Positions 8,854 to 18,183 of a stretch of DNA of 64,000 nucleotides are shown piece after piece; within the stretch, counting starts at the first letter, position 1; each line of letters starts with the position of its first letter. Source of the DNA: Methylocystis echinoides (GTDB taxonomy: Bacteria > Pseudomonadota > Alphaproteobacteria > Rhizobiales > Beijerinckiaceae). The translations under genes were made by a program, and so were the position numbers. The notes under the pieces were generated by a model. The model was not told the DNA's origin, ran no database searches, and worked only from the letters and a program-made list of their open reading frames with translations. The DNA lies in the NCBI RefSeq assembly GCF_027923385.1, contig NZ_BSEC01000002.1, positions 124,001-188,000 of the forward strand. The letters are read 5' to 3'.

Positions 8854-9467
8854 TGCGCGCGCTGCTCTCGTCGAGCTTGGCGGCTGGCCTTGTCTTGCTG
8901 CCCGCGACGGCATCGGCCGAATCCTTCACGCCGGATCCGGAGCGATGGCGCCCGGTCGCCTATTCCGATCTTCGCCTTCCCCGGGGAGAAGCGGAGTCAT
9001 ACGCTTCGATCTGGCAGGATCGGCTCGACGAGAGCAATTCGAAGCCGCCGCCGGCGTCCGCTCCGGGGCATCCGCTAACGGACCCCTCGCTCAGCTACGT
9101 CGTCGGCAATCCCGGCGCGTCGGAATGGCACTTCACGATCAACTTCCAAACCAAGCTCGCTGCCCTGACCGTGCTCGACGCGCCCAATGTTTGCACCGAC
9201 GAATACCCCTCCCCGGCGGCGGGCGTGAAAATCAAAGTCTGCCCGATGCGGCTCGCCATGTTCGAAGCGAATCGCTATGCCCTTGTGATCGACGGAGCCG
9301 CCTGCTTTCTCGAAAGGCAGCCGCAAGCGCCTATCGAAGACTCATCCGCCACGCGCACGGAAGTCGCTTACGACGTGACCGCGCGCGCCTTCAAAATCCG
9401 CTACACGGTTTCGCATGTGGAAATTCCCCAATGTGGGCAAACCGTGCCTCTTCACCCTACGAATTAG
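8853..9467 (+). CDS. Exported protein, paralogue of the one at 57435
   Basis: Encodes 204 residues with a signal peptide (about 1-22, ending ASA). The mature part shares an ordered set of motifs with the protein at 57435-58046: P-x-x-W-R-P near the start, Y-x-D-L, then a CPMRLA motif, a G-x-C-x-L-E segment, and a C-terminal QCxQTVPLxP. Several cysteines are conserved, so disulfides in the periplasm are likely. The family is unknown to me; plasmid and T4SS context suggests a transfer-associated envelope protein, which is inference. Confidence 0.65.
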   Translation: MRALLSSSLAAGLVLLPATASAESFTPDPERWRPVAYSDLRLPRGEAESYASIWQDRLDESNSKPPPASAPGHPLTDPSLSYVVGNPGASEWHFTINFQTKLAALTVLDAPNVCTDEYPSPAAGVKIKVCPMRLAMFEANRYALVIDGAACFLERQPQAPIEDSSATRTEVAYDVTARAFKIRYTVSHVEIPQCGQTVPLHPTN

Positions 9468-9692
9468 CGCCAAGTTCGCGGAGCACCGCCAATGTCTGAA
9501 CGACGCCGTCTCTCTTCGCCATTGAGCCTAGCGCTGCGATTTATGGCGCGGCCGGCCGCCTTATTGCGTCAAGCACAAAGGCAGTTTCCCCGGGCGGACC
9601 CTCTGTTTTTCCGCCGGCGCTTCGCGTTTTTGACGCCGGCGCCCGTCCGCGCCTTTCGTATCGCGCAGGCCAATCATGCGAAGGAGATTTTC

Positions 9693-10214
9693 ATGCGCGC
9701 GGCCCTCATTCTCGCTATGCTCGCCCCGCTTTCCGCCAGCGCTGAGCAAACGATATCGCATCGGCTCATGGCGCAGACTTTTTCACTGACCGACACGAAT
9801 GTGCAGGCGCGCATTTGGTCGGATCAGGTTCCGGAGATGCTAAAATTTCGCAAATATCTGCAGTCGACGCCGGGCGGCGCAGATAAGCCGCTCGTCGGGG
9901 TCGTCTACACCACGAGCTTCAAGGCCGAAGGAAAGCAGATCGTCGTCTCCGTCATCAGCAACAACTGCGCCAACGCTGGCGGCGTTCCGAACCTGCTTTT
10001 TTGTCCCACGCGGGTGGCGAGCCTTTCAGGCGGGAAGCTCGAAGTCCTCGGCCATATCCCCGACCTACTTGTCACCGTCTCCGAAGCAGACGCTCCTCAA
10101 AACGCCAGGAAAGCGACGATCGCGATTTACAATCCGCAGACCCATCAAATCACCTTCGCGAACGTCGATGGAAACGAGAGGACAGAACTCTCTCAAATGG
10201 TCGTCGTGAGATAG
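9693..10214 (+). CDS. Exported protein of unknown function
   Basis: Encodes 173 residues with a signal peptide (about 1-18, ending ASA). The mature protein contains NNCANAGG and LLFCPTRVA, placing two cysteines about 15 residues apart, so a disulfide is possible. No family recognised. I chose the ATG at 9693 because AAGGAG lies five bases upstream and it opens the signal peptide; the frame is open further upstream but that portion is Arg-rich and looks non-coding. The 225-nt spacer before it shows no other gene. Confidence 0.6.
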   Translation: MRAALILAMLAPLSASAEQTISHRLMAQTFSLTDTNVQARIWSDQVPEMLKFRKYLQSTPGGADKPLVGVVYTTSFKAEGKQIVVSVISNNCANAGGVPNLLFCPTRVASLSGGKLEVLGHIPDLLVTVSEADAPQNARKATIAIYNPQTHQITFANVDGNERTELSQMVVVR

Positions 10215-10234
10215 CTCTGTATCGGAATGAGCAA

Positions 10235-10987
10235 ATGAGAGCGTCAACACTCCTTGCATCTGCGATTGCAGTCGTTCTCTCAGGTCCTGAGCTTGCGTTC
10301 GCGGATTGTCAGACCGTCAGCGCATCGGACGTCGCCCAAGACATACAAGACTGCCCTTCGGCGAACAACGCGCTGAAAAATAACGCCTGCAATTTCGGGG
10401 GCGCGGCGATCGCCGAGTCCGGCGGCAACACCTGCGCTTCGAACGGGAACAATTTCGGCGTCTTGCAGCTGACGCGCTCCAATCTAACGAACACTGGCTA
10501 CTCGCCGAGCCAGTACCTGAACCTGTCGGCTCAGCAGCAGGTCTGCATTTGGGCGCAACAAGTCGGCAACTCCAACACCAGCGGCGCCTATCAGACGCTC
10601 TCCAACAGCGGCAGTGTCAACGGAACGCCGGTAGCCGCGGGGATGCTCGCGGCATGCTTCCAATTTGGCCCGCTGATTTGCAAAAACGACCTCGCTTTCA
10701 TGCAGGCGAACGGCGGCGCTTGCCCGTCGATCGGCAAAGGCGGTGTCAGAGCCACCGGCCAGACCCTTGCCAGTGGCGGCGCGAATCTCGACGGAAACAA
10801 CCAAAGCATTTGTTCGTGGGGACAGTCGATCCAAAACAAGATCAACCAGGCGGCAGCGACGTGCAACGCTTCAAACGGCTCGGGCGGCGGCGGAACCAAC
10901 TGCCCGGGCGGCGGGATCACGCCCGGCGGCGTCATTCCGCCGTCTCCGGGTAATGCGCCGGTTTCGCTACCAGCAAATCTCGCGTAG
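10235..10987 (+). CDS. Exported lytic-transglycosylase-like protein
   Basis: Encodes 250 residues with a signal peptide (about 1-24, ending AFA). The segment AAIAESGGN followed by NNFGVLQLT resembles the catalytic Glu-Ser and glycine-rich motifs of lysozyme-like transglycosylases. Many cysteines (about ten) point to a disulfide-rich periplasmic protein. The C-terminal 45 residues are Gly/Pro-rich and low complexity. Compare the clearer transglycosylase at 60517. Assignment is moderate because the rest of the SLT core is divergent. Confidence 0.5.
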   Translation: MRASTLLASAIAVVLSGPELAFADCQTVSASDVAQDIQDCPSANNALKNNACNFGGAAIAESGGNTCASNGNNFGVLQLTRSNLTNTGYSPSQYLNLSAQQQVCIWAQQVGNSNTSGAYQTLSNSGSVNGTPVAAGMLAACFQFGPLICKNDLAFMQANGGACPSIGKGGVRATGQTLASGGANLDGNNQSICSWGQSIQNKINQAAATCNASNGSGGGGTNCPGGGITPGGVIPPSPGNAPVSLPANLA

Positions 10988-10999
10988 GAGCACTCAGCC

Positions 11000-11605
11000 A
11001 TGCCTCTCGCCCGCCTTGGCGTTGCTCGCGGACCACTACTCTGCGCATTCGCGGTAGTCGCGGCCTCGACTGCCGACGCTCAACAGGCGGGCTCAGCGAA
11101 CGGAGCTGTTCCAGTAGCTCCGGCGCCAAAGAATGCGCCGCTTCCCGTCTTCGACGTCCCCTCGGCGGGGGTGCAATTCCAAACGGGAGACACCTGGACA
11201 CAAGGCGGGCAGACCTTCCGGCTCTATGCGGTCCAGTCCTGCATTCGCGGGACGACCTTCACTAATGCTGCCGGCATAAAGCGCGATTGCGGAGAAGTCT
11301 CGATTGCCTATTTCGCCGCCCTGATCAAGGACGCCAAACCTCGATGCACGGCGCTTGCACAGTCGGGCTCCGTCACCTTCGCCGTCTGCGCCGCCCGTAT
11401 CGGCGCTCAAACGCTCGACCTCGGCACGATCCTCATCACGCAGGGCTTCGCCTTCGCCGCCACCGATCCCCGCGGGAAACCCCTGAACCTCCAATACGCC
11501 GTTGCAGAGGGCGATGCGCAGAAAAACAGGCGCGGCCTTTGGGCTTCGCCCGATCTGCCTCACCCCTCTGCCATCCTTAGAAACGCCTACCAGAAAGCCA
11601 ATTGA
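11000..11605 (+). CDS. Exported thermonuclease-like (TNase/SNase-fold) protein
   Basis: Encodes 201 residues with a signal peptide (about 1-22). The region from about residue 55 to 185 follows the staphylococcal-nuclease-like pattern seen in plasmid proteins: FRLYAVQSC, a Cys pair with ITQGFAFA, and an A-x-x-x-x-RGLW ending. The classic catalytic Arg/Glu set is not evident, so it may be a structural or DNA-binding relative instead of an active nuclease. A homologue lies at 54805. TAGGAG precedes the ATG by nine bases. Confidence 0.55.
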   Translation: MPLARLGVARGPLLCAFAVVAASTADAQQAGSANGAVPVAPAPKNAPLPVFDVPSAGVQFQTGDTWTQGGQTFRLYAVQSCIRGTTFTNAAGIKRDCGEVSIAYFAALIKDAKPRCTALAQSGSVTFAVCAARIGAQTLDLGTILITQGFAFAATDPRGKPLNLQYAVAEGDAQKNRRGLWASPDLPHPSAILRNAYQKAN

Positions 11606-11617
11606 CCCATCCACGCG

Positions 11618-12505
11618 ATGAACCTCGACGCCGCGAAAATAGCCAAAATGCTTGGCGGAAAGCCCGAGGGAGGCGGCTACCTATGCTCCTGCCCCGTGAA
11701 AGGGCACGGCAAGGGGCGCGGCGATCTCCGTCCGTCGCTCAGCGTCTCCGACGGCAAACGTGCGCTAGTCTTCCATTGCTTCGCCGGCTGCAAACCTCGC
11801 GACATTATTGCTGCATTGAACGCGCTCGCTCCGGACCACGGCCCCACGCCTTGCTTGGAAACCCGAACCCTTTACAGACCTGCGACGAAATCGAAGACCA
11901 CGTCCGCCCTTGCGCAAAAACTTTGGAAGGCGGCGCTTCCCGTCGCCCGCACGCCCGCCGAGACCTATCTTCGCTCACGCCGTTTGCCGCCAACTCCGCC
12001 GCCTACCATTCGCTTCCTTCCCTCGTATCGCTATGACGAAACGCGGCGCTTTCCGTGCCTTATCGCAGCCGTGCAAGCGCCCTCACGCGTAATCGTCGCG
12101 GTTCAGTTGACCTTTCTCGATCCTTCCGGGCTTAGAAAGGCCGACGTGCCGTATCCGCGGCGCGCGATCGGGCCGCTTAGCGATGGGCTTCTGCGCCTTG
12201 CGCCCGCTGCCGAGCATATCGGGCTCGCGGAAGGGTTCGAAACGGCTTGGGTAGCATCGCTGCTTCACGACAATTTCCCCGTTTGGGCGACGCTCGGCGC
12301 CGATCGCTATACGATAGTAGCGCTTCCACCAATCGTGAGGCGCGTCACGATTTTTGCCGACTACGATGCGCCGGGTCTATTGGCCGCTCTTTCGTTCTTC
12401 GAGCGCCGCCCGGGGCTCGAGGTGTGGATCGCGGTGCCGACAACGATGGGTGTCGATTTTGCGCGCGTGTGGGAACTCCGATCTCTCGCCACCCCGTTCA
12501 CTTAA
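11618..12505 (+). CDS. Toprim-domain primase-like protein with zinc finger
   Basis: Encodes 295 residues. The N-terminus has a CHC2-like zinc module (C-x-C near residue 24, then H, then C near 55 and 59) with HCFAGC, as in DnaG-type primases. The C-terminal Toprim part has GLAEGFETAW (catalytic Glu) and FADYDAPG (D-x-D). Such proteins occur on mobile elements and probably prime DNA synthesis after plasmid entry. Relatives without a visible zinc finger are at 47616 and 52145. It lies 12 nt after the TNase-like gene. Confidence 0.8.
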   Translation: MNLDAAKIAKMLGGKPEGGGYLCSCPVKGHGKGRGDLRPSLSVSDGKRALVFHCFAGCKPRDIIAALNALAPDHGPTPCLETRTLYRPATKSKTTSALAQKLWKAALPVARTPAETYLRSRRLPPTPPPTIRFLPSYRYDETRRFPCLIAAVQAPSRVIVAVQLTFLDPSGLRKADVPYPRRAIGPLSDGLLRLAPAAEHIGLAEGFETAWVASLLHDNFPVWATLGADRYTIVALPPIVRRVTIFADYDAPGLLAALSFFERRPGLEVWIAVPTTMGVDFARVWELRSLATPFT

Positions 12506-12632
12506 CGCCACGCACTGGCCGAGCGGTACGCGCTGAAGGTCGTCCCAGATCTCTCGATGAGCGACAAGGAAAAAAGGGGCCCCTCGGTAGATTCCATCCT
12601 GTCGAAAGTCAGAACTCGTTGAGAAATTCGGG

Positions 12633-13046
12633 TTAGGAAGCGCTGATGCTCACGGAGGCGCGCAAGCGCTCTCCGTTGCCGCCCACCAGGTCCGCGAAGC
12701 GCAACGTGACCGGCAGCCCATCTGGAAAAGTCGCGCCGTTGAAGTTCAGCTTCGTCAATGCCATTAGATCGCCGAGAACGGTCTGGATCAGGCAATACCA
12801 CTGCGCAAGATATAGAACGGAGTCGCGACCTTTTCCGGCGAGCGCGGCCAGACCCCTGAGCTTCGGGAGGGCGCGCGTTCACATCCCCGCAGGGACATAA
12901 GATCGGGAGGCTCCTTCGCCGAGGCCCGCCCCCTTATCGACGACATCGGGATCATCTTGACGAAGGGCGCGAGGGGGCCTCGCCTTGCCGAGGAGCGGCA
13001 GATGCATCGCCGCGATCTGCTCCGCGAGGTCGGCCGCGTCGCTCAT
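12633..13046 (-). pseudogene. Small third gene of the Gabija-like operon, interrupted by in-frame TGA
   Basis: One reading frame runs from an ATG at 13046 to a stop at 12633 (138 codons including the final stop) with a single internal TGA at 12879-12881. The ATG overlaps the TGA of the UvrD-like gene (ATGA), so translation is coupled. The first part (55 residues) starts MSDAADLAEQIAAMHL; the second part (81 codons) contains [12 protein letters not shown] and FADLVGG and looks coding, but has no good start after the TGA. Either a nonsense mutation split one protein, or the 55-residue product is the real one. No family recognised. Confidence 0.5.
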
Positions 13047-14926
13047 ATGGCGATCTCCGGGACGCCGGCGTCAGTGAGAAGCTCATAGAGTTCTGCGACA
13101 TTGTTTCGCCCCCCACGCTGTTGGCAGAAGGCGAAGATGGCCCGCTGCTTGGCTCGCGAGAGGGCGACGAAGAACGCGGCCACGCCCTCGGGATCGCCGG
13201 GGACGTGAGCCCACCATGCTCTGTCGTCGAGGCCTACGAAGACGATCGTGTCATATTCCAGCCCCTTGCTCTTATGGACGGTCATCATGGGAATCTGATT
13301 GACGCCCTCGAATGCATCGAGGCAGGCCGTCCAGTCGGCGGCACCGTCGGCCGAAGCAAAGAAGTGCAAGCAGAAGGCCTCGAGGATGATCGCGAGGTGG
13401 TCGCCCACGCCATATTCGGTGTAGGTTCGCCCGATGGCCGCGAGATCGAGATATTCGAAGATCCTCTTGGCGAAATCAGCGGCGCTATTCCGCGAGGGAG
13501 CCGTCGCGGCCATGTCAGTTCGCAGGGTGGTGAGGAAGACGGTCAAGTCCGCCTCGACTTTGGCTGCAGTTGTTTCGTCGTCGCAGGTGGTGGCGCGGAG
13601 TGTTAGAACCGAAGACGAGGCCAACTGCCAGGCCGCCGGCGCGCGGCGGGTCGAGCCGAGGCGAAACATCGCGATCGCCAGACGACAAACGTCGTCACAG
13701 AGCAGATCCTGAAGCGACGTTTTTCCGAGAGCATGGCTCTCGTTTCGAATACGCAGGCCGCGGGTCGCGAAGGCTCCCGCGAGTTCGCGCTCATAATCGT
13801 CGGATTTCTGTTTGACGAGGAGCGCGTAGTCGCGCGGCGAACGTCCGCGGGTTGACATGTCATTGGCGAGCCATTGTGCGAGATAAGCGGCCTCCGCTGC
13901 CTTGGTCTGACTGCACCAGACTTGCGCCACGTCGCCATCGACTTGCCGCGCTGCTTGAGCGACCGTCGGGGCCGCATCCGGATCAAGGGCGCGAGCGACC
14001 ACATGCTGGATGGCGACGAGATCTGGTGACGAACGAAAATTAAAGAGGAGTGGAAAACGCTCCGCCCCGAAATCGGCTTGCAACCGTTGAAAGGCGTCTC
14101 TCCGAGCACCGGCAAACACCATGATCCGCTGTTTGTCGTCGCCAACGCCAGTGATAATCGTCTGTCCGCCAAAAAAGGCCGAGAGCAGGAAGTCGTACTG
14201 CGCGTAGGTCGTGTCCTGGAATTCGTCGACGAAGACAAAGGGGTAGGTGGCAACGAGCGCGCGGCGGATATGTGGATTGGCGCGCAGCAGGAGTTCGGCG
14301 AGGCGATTTATGCTGACAAAGGTGAGGGAGGACGGGTGGCCCGGCCGCAATTGTGTCGCCCACCAGCGGGCAATGGCGAACTCGGCTGCATTTTGCGGCT
14401 GCTGAAGCACCATAGGCAGGCGGTAGCTGCCGACCACACGCGATTCAAAATCCGTTGCACTGAAAGCTGCGATGTCGGCTTGCCAATGCTGTGGCGCCTT
14501 GAGGCGGGAAAGCGTCAGAAATTCCTCCACCTGCCAGGTTTTCGGGAAAGCGATGTCGTATGGCCGAGTGGGGCGCCAGTCGGTCGCGATGGCATTGAGA
14601 AACCGATCAACAAGGCTCTTCGTGAAGGAGTCGAACGTGAGCGACACGAAGCGCTCGGCGAGCTCCGGAGGGCAGCGCTGCCGGACGCGCTTGGCAAGAT
14701 TGCTGGCCGCGTCGGTCTTGAAGGAGATCGCCAGCACCCGATGCGGCGCGCGACAGATTGCCGTCTCGAGGAGATAGACGGCACGCTGCGCCAGAAACTC
14801 GGTTTTGCCGGCACCCGGACCCGCGACGACGCACGCCGAGCCCCCGTGCCGGAGTGCGTTCCAAGCAGCCGGTTCTAGATCGTCGATGCCACGCGCGCGC
14901 CAGTCTTCGGGCCGAACAAGACGCAT
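13043..14926 (-). CDS. gajB: UvrD-like superfamily-1 helicase, Gabija GajB-type
   Basis: Encodes 627 residues. Walker A AGPGAGKT is at residues 35-42, the DExx box appears as VDEFQDT, and C-terminal helicase motifs are visible as VHKSKGLEYD and VALSRAKQ. These define a UvrD/PcrA/Rep helicase. It starts two bases after the stop of an OLD-family nuclease gene, the arrangement of Gabija (GajA-GajB) antiphage systems, where the helicase senses or feeds DNA ends and the nuclease cuts. The ATG at 14926 was chosen for this tight spacing; a longer frame runs into the nuclease gene. Longer than the best-known GajB (about 490 residues). Confidence 0.85.
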   Translation of the reverse strand: MRLVRPEDWRARGIDDLEPAAWNALRHGGSACVVAGPGAGKTEFLAQRAVYLLETAICRAPHRVLAISFKTDAASNLAKRVRQRCPPELAERFVSLTFDSFTKSLVDRFLNAIATDWRPTRPYDIAFPKTWQVEEFLTLSRLKAPQHWQADIAAFSATDFESRVVGSYRLPMVLQQPQNAAEFAIARWWATQLRPGHPSSLTFVSINRLAELLLRANPHIRRALVATYPFVFVDEFQDTTYAQYDFLLSAFFGGQTIITGVGDDKQRIMVFAGARRDAFQRLQADFGAERFPLLFNFRSSPDLVAIQHVVARALDPDAAPTVAQAARQVDGDVAQVWCSQTKAAEAAYLAQWLANDMSTRGRSPRDYALLVKQKSDDYERELAGAFATRGLRIRNESHALGKTSLQDLLCDDVCRLAIAMFRLGSTRRAPAAWQLASSSVLTLRATTCDDETTAAKVEADLTVFLTTLRTDMAATAPSRNSAADFAKRIFEYLDLAAIGRTYTEYGVGDHLAIILEAFCLHFFASADGAADWTACLDAFEGVNQIPMMTVHKSKGLEYDTIVFVGLDDRAWWAHVPGDPEGVAAFFVALSRAKQRAIFAFCQQRGGRNNVAELYELLTDAGVPEIAI

Positions 14927-14928
14927 GG

Positions 14929-16896
14929 TCAGGCACCTGCCGGTGCCGCCCGGGTGAGGCGGGCGGCGATCGATGATAGGAGTGCTCGTAACTCCGGTGG
15001 CGCGCCGGCGGCGAGAACGGCGGGATCCTGATTGCTTAGAACGCGGACGTGTGTGCTCGGTTTGCCCCGACCGAGGAACAGATAGCGATACCATCGGAGC
15101 AAAGCGTCCTGGGGTGGTCCATAGAGATTGGGCAGACCATCGTCCCCGAGCACCGCCGTGCGAGGGTCGCCCAACGGCGAGGGCCCCTGCCGACCCGGCT
15201 CAATAACCTGATAGGCGGCCGGAAAGGCCTGCAGCATCGAATAGTCGAGATCGAGCGGCGTGCAGAAATAGACGTGGAACTGGTTGAGCCAACCGATCCA
15301 CTGTTTGAGGCCGGCGATATTGTCCTGGGCAAGCGCATTAAAGCCCGCGATAGTTGCGACGGGGCCAGCAGCATTGAGATTGGGATTGAACAGCTGTGCG
15401 GGCTGAACACCAACGGCGAGCAGTTGCTCGCAAGTGGTCTTGACACGGCCCCACCCCCCGCCGGCGCGACCCCAGTCAAGATCAAGCAGGGTCGCATATG
15501 GGATGTTGAGGTCCGTCAGTAACCGCCAAAGGTGGTTCACGTGCCGCCCGCCAAGCGGAACGACTGCGACGAAGGAGCGGTCGATGTCGAAGCCCAACGT
15601 CTCAGCGAGACACGGCAGAACCACCTCTTCGGAAGCACCTTCCCCGAGCACGACAAAGCGTGCGAAATAGAGCTCCGGATAGGTACGCACCGCCTCGCGG
15701 ATGAATTTCGACGCTTCTTCCCCGCCTGCCGGAAGGTTGATCGGGTGGATGCGGGCAGTGCGATCATGAAGATCGAGCCGAAAGTGCCTGACCTCCGTCG
15801 GGTCGACCCTGGCGAGGATACTTGGAGAGTGACTGGAAACCAGAGCCTGGGCGCGTGGCCCCTTCGTCAGATCCCTGATCTGCTGGACGATCCGGGAGAG
15901 GTAAAATGGGGCGAGATTGTTCTCCGGCTCCTCGACAGCGATGAGCGTGAGGGCTGGCAGTGGCACGCCGCCCTCCTGAAAACCCGCTGCGGCGGGATCG
16001 GCGACAATTCCGGCTTCGACATCGAGCGTTGCCGCCGTCATTGCTAGGTGGAAGAGCGAACGCTGGCCGTCGCTCAGGTCATCGAGGGCGCGCTCCCGGC
16101 CGGCCTCGTCCGGCCGGAAGACCACCTCTACCTTGCGGATGAATTCCTGGAAGCGCAGGTCGATCGGGCGGAAAAGCGGCGTTGTGTCGGTCCCGGCCGT
16201 GTGCACCTCCTGCCACCGGCGCGTCACGGCCGCGGCGATCACATCGACGGCGGGTTCGCCAGCGAAAGCGCCGTTCAGGGTCGAGCCGGCATCGGTGAAC
16301 GTGTCTCGGACCCCTTGCGACCAGTTGATCGCGCGCCAGAGCCTCCCGCGCAGAAAGGCGGTCACTTGAGAGGCGCCGTCCCGCGTCGCTGGAACGTAGA
16401 TCATTTGAATACGGGCTCGATCAGTCGCCTTGAGCTCAGTGCAATCGGCGTCGGTGAATTGCCCGAAAGTTCTGATCGCCCAGTATTTCTGCTCGATCGT
16501 CCCCTCGAGCGATCCGTCATCGGTCCACGTCGCCTCGAGACGAAGGCGGCATTTAAGCTTGCCCGCTTCGTCGGCGGCCATCTGGTGGAAGAATTCCGGA
16601 ATCGCCGACCCGCCGGCGCGGTCGCCGTCGAGTTCTGGGAAGGCGATGATGGCCTCCAGCACGAAGTTTCGCTGCAACGGCGGAACAAGCTCGGTGGAAG
16701 GGATATGGAAATCCTGGCGCCGCAGTCGTCGCTGGTCACCGGTTACGCCGAAGAGGCGCTGCAGGGCCTGCATCACGGCCGTTTTTCCCGCGCCGTTGAC
16801 GCCGACAAAAGTGGTGAGACCGCTGGTCAGGTCGATCGTTGTCGGGGCGGGTCCGAAGCAACGGAAATCGGTCAAAAAGAGCTTTTCGATGTACAT
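14929..16896 (-). CDS. gajA: OLD-family ATPase/TOPRIM nuclease, Gabija GajA-type
   Basis: Encodes 655 residues. N-terminal ABC-type ATPase: FRCFG start, Walker A GVNGAGKT at 32-39, a signature-like LSDGQRS, and a Walker B with VEEPENNL. The C-terminal TOPRIM domain has VVLGEGASEE near residue 415 (catalytic Glu) and LLDLDWG near 470 (D-x-D). OLD proteins beside a UvrD-like helicase are class 2, the Gabija group, which nick or degrade DNA during infection. The ATG at 16896 gives the canonical MYIEKLFLTDFRCF start; about 210 nt separate it from the upstream nuclease-like gene. Confidence 0.88.
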   Translation of the reverse strand: MYIEKLFLTDFRCFGPAPTTIDLTSGLTTFVGVNGAGKTAVMQALQRLFGVTGDQRRLRRQDFHIPSTELVPPLQRNFVLEAIIAFPELDGDRAGGSAIPEFFHQMAADEAGKLKCRLRLEATWTDDGSLEGTIEQKYWAIRTFGQFTDADCTELKATDRARIQMIYVPATRDGASQVTAFLRGRLWRAINWSQGVRDTFTDAGSTLNGAFAGEPAVDVIAAAVTRRWQEVHTAGTDTTPLFRPIDLRFQEFIRKVEVVFRPDEAGRERALDDLSDGQRSLFHLAMTAATLDVEAGIVADPAAAGFQEGGVPLPALTLIAVEEPENNLAPFYLSRIVQQIRDLTKGPRAQALVSSHSPSILARVDPTEVRHFRLDLHDRTARIHPINLPAGGEEASKFIREAVRTYPELYFARFVVLGEGASEEVVLPCLAETLGFDIDRSFVAVVPLGGRHVNHLWRLLTDLNIPYATLLDLDWGRAGGGWGRVKTTCEQLLAVGVQPAQLFNPNLNAAGPVATIAGFNALAQDNIAGLKQWIGWLNQFHVYFCTPLDLDYSMLQAFPAAYQVIEPGRQGPSPLGDPRTAVLGDDGLPNLYGPPQDALLRWYRYLFLGRGKPSTHVRVLSNQDPAVLAAGAPPELRALLSSIAARLTRAAPAGA

Positions 16897-17109
16897 CGGC
16901 GTGCGATCCCCCAAGAGTTGCGCCCGAAGGCTTGATTTGTAATGCGCGTCGGCAAATCGCTCGCGATACCCAGGCAGGCAGGTGCAATCCCGGGAGCGAT
17001 CCATTCCTAGAAGCGCAAGGACACCACCTTTGCTTTCCGATGGAATTCGCATATGACGGTCGCGAAGGGCGAGAACAGCGCTTCGACTGCAGGTTGATCG
17101 CCGAGGCCG

Positions 17110-18102
17110 CTATTTCACCAGCCGCGCCACAGAGAAATAGGGTTCGGAGTCGAGGTTCAGGGCACGAACTTTGGCCTTCATGAGCTCTCGCAAGTCCGCC
17201 TGCTGAGCCAGCACGGAGCGAAGGTCATAGCCTTCCATTAAGAGGATGCTCTTGTCAGGATTCTGTTTGAGGAGGCCGGCCACATGCTCAGACCAGCCGT
17301 TGATCGAAAGGAAGAGGCCCATCGTTTGCCGGCCGGACCGCCTCACCTGCCCAAGAAGGCCGTCGACCTCACGGATGTCTGCGAGCTTCGCGCGCCACCG
17401 GCACTCGACTAGGTAGTGCCAACCTTCGAGCTCGAACGCGCCGTCGATTTGCTCCCCGCCGTCGTTGCGCTGAAAGGCGCGCGTGACCGGGAAGCGATGC
17501 AGGTCGAAAAGCCGGTTGAGGAGGTCCTGAAGGAGGTAACCCCGCTTGTGAACATCCTCGTCGATGGAGGCTTGATCGAACTGGGCGAGAAGGAGGTCGC
17601 TTTGCTGCTGGAGCACCAGGGCGCGCTCTCTTCGGCGCCGCCCTTCGTTCTCGCGCGCTCGCTGCTCCTGTAGAATTCGCTCGCGAGCATCCGCTTTAGC
17701 AAGCACGCCCAAAACCTCGCGGGCTTTCTGCACGACCGCTCGAGCCTTGTATTCGTCCTGCGCGAGGTGAAATCCCTCCCACTCCGCTGCGATCGCGATC
17801 AACCGGCGTACCACGACGGCGTCGGCTCCGGCCCGCGTGAGTTCCTCAAGGACCATGGCGCCGGCCTCACGCTTCGACCGCTTCTCTCCCGTGGCTGGGT
17901 CCCGCTCGGTGAGGAAGCGGCGGATCAAGTCGTCGGGCACGCCAGCCTTCCGCAGCAGCTGATCCGCGGCCGTCTTCTTGATATTGACGAGGGTGGCGAT
18001 GATCTCAAGCGCAAGGCGGCGTGCATCGGCCGCGGTGCTCGCGTCAGCATCGGTCGCCCCTTGCTCGAAAGATGGATTCTGTTGCTCAGACCCGGATGAC
18101 AT
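17110..18102 (-). CDS. Restriction-endonuclease-like protein heading the Gabija-like operon
   Basis: Encodes 330 residues. An N-terminal helical region with many charged residues and a predicted coiled coil (about 120-185, EQRARENEGRRRRERALVLQ) precedes a C-terminal domain with GGEQIDGAF and LVECRW, which matches the PD-(D/E)xK core of Mrr-type nucleases (Asp, then Glu-Cys-Arg in place of Glu-x-Lys). This suggests DNA cleavage or a DNA-binding derivative. It is the first leftward gene, divergent from the AAA+ ATPase gene, so it could belong to either neighbouring system. Confidence 0.65.
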   Translation of the reverse strand: MSSGSEQQNPSFEQGATDADASTAADARRLALEIIATLVNIKKTAADQLLRKAGVPDDLIRRFLTERDPATGEKRSKREAGAMVLEELTRAGADAVVVRRLIAIAAEWEGFHLAQDEYKARAVVQKAREVLGVLAKADARERILQEQRARENEGRRRRERALVLQQQSDLLLAQFDQASIDEDVHKRGYLLQDLLNRLFDLHRFPVTRAFQRNDGGEQIDGAFELEGWHYLVECRWRAKLADIREVDGLLGQVRRSGRQTMGLFLSINGWSEHVAGLLKQNPDKSILLMEGYDLRSVLAQQADLRELMKAKVRALNLDSEPYFSVARLVK

Positions 18103-18183
18103 GACTTCTCGATGATCATTTCCCTTGCCAGAAAGGCATACTTCCTTGCATAAGGGGGGTCAAGGGATTGCGGGTGGTTGGAA
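18103..18183. promoter_or_regulatory. Divergent promoter region between the two defence operons
   Basis: An 81-nt spacer with starts of the nuclease-like gene (leftward) and the AAA+ gene (rightward) at its ends. Promoters for both operons must lie here or in the flanking codons. It contains a G-run (AAGGGGGGT at 18152-18160) but no hexamer pair that I would call confidently. Confidence 0.4.

Noticed and set aside
13043..14926. UvrD-like gene as a housekeeping repair helicase
   Set aside because: Its two-base spacing to an OLD-family nuclease on a plasmid fits a defence pair better.
16048..16935. A 295-codon plus-strand frame opposite the OLD-family gene
   Set aside because: Shadow of the nuclease gene, Arg/Gly-rich composition and no ribosome site.
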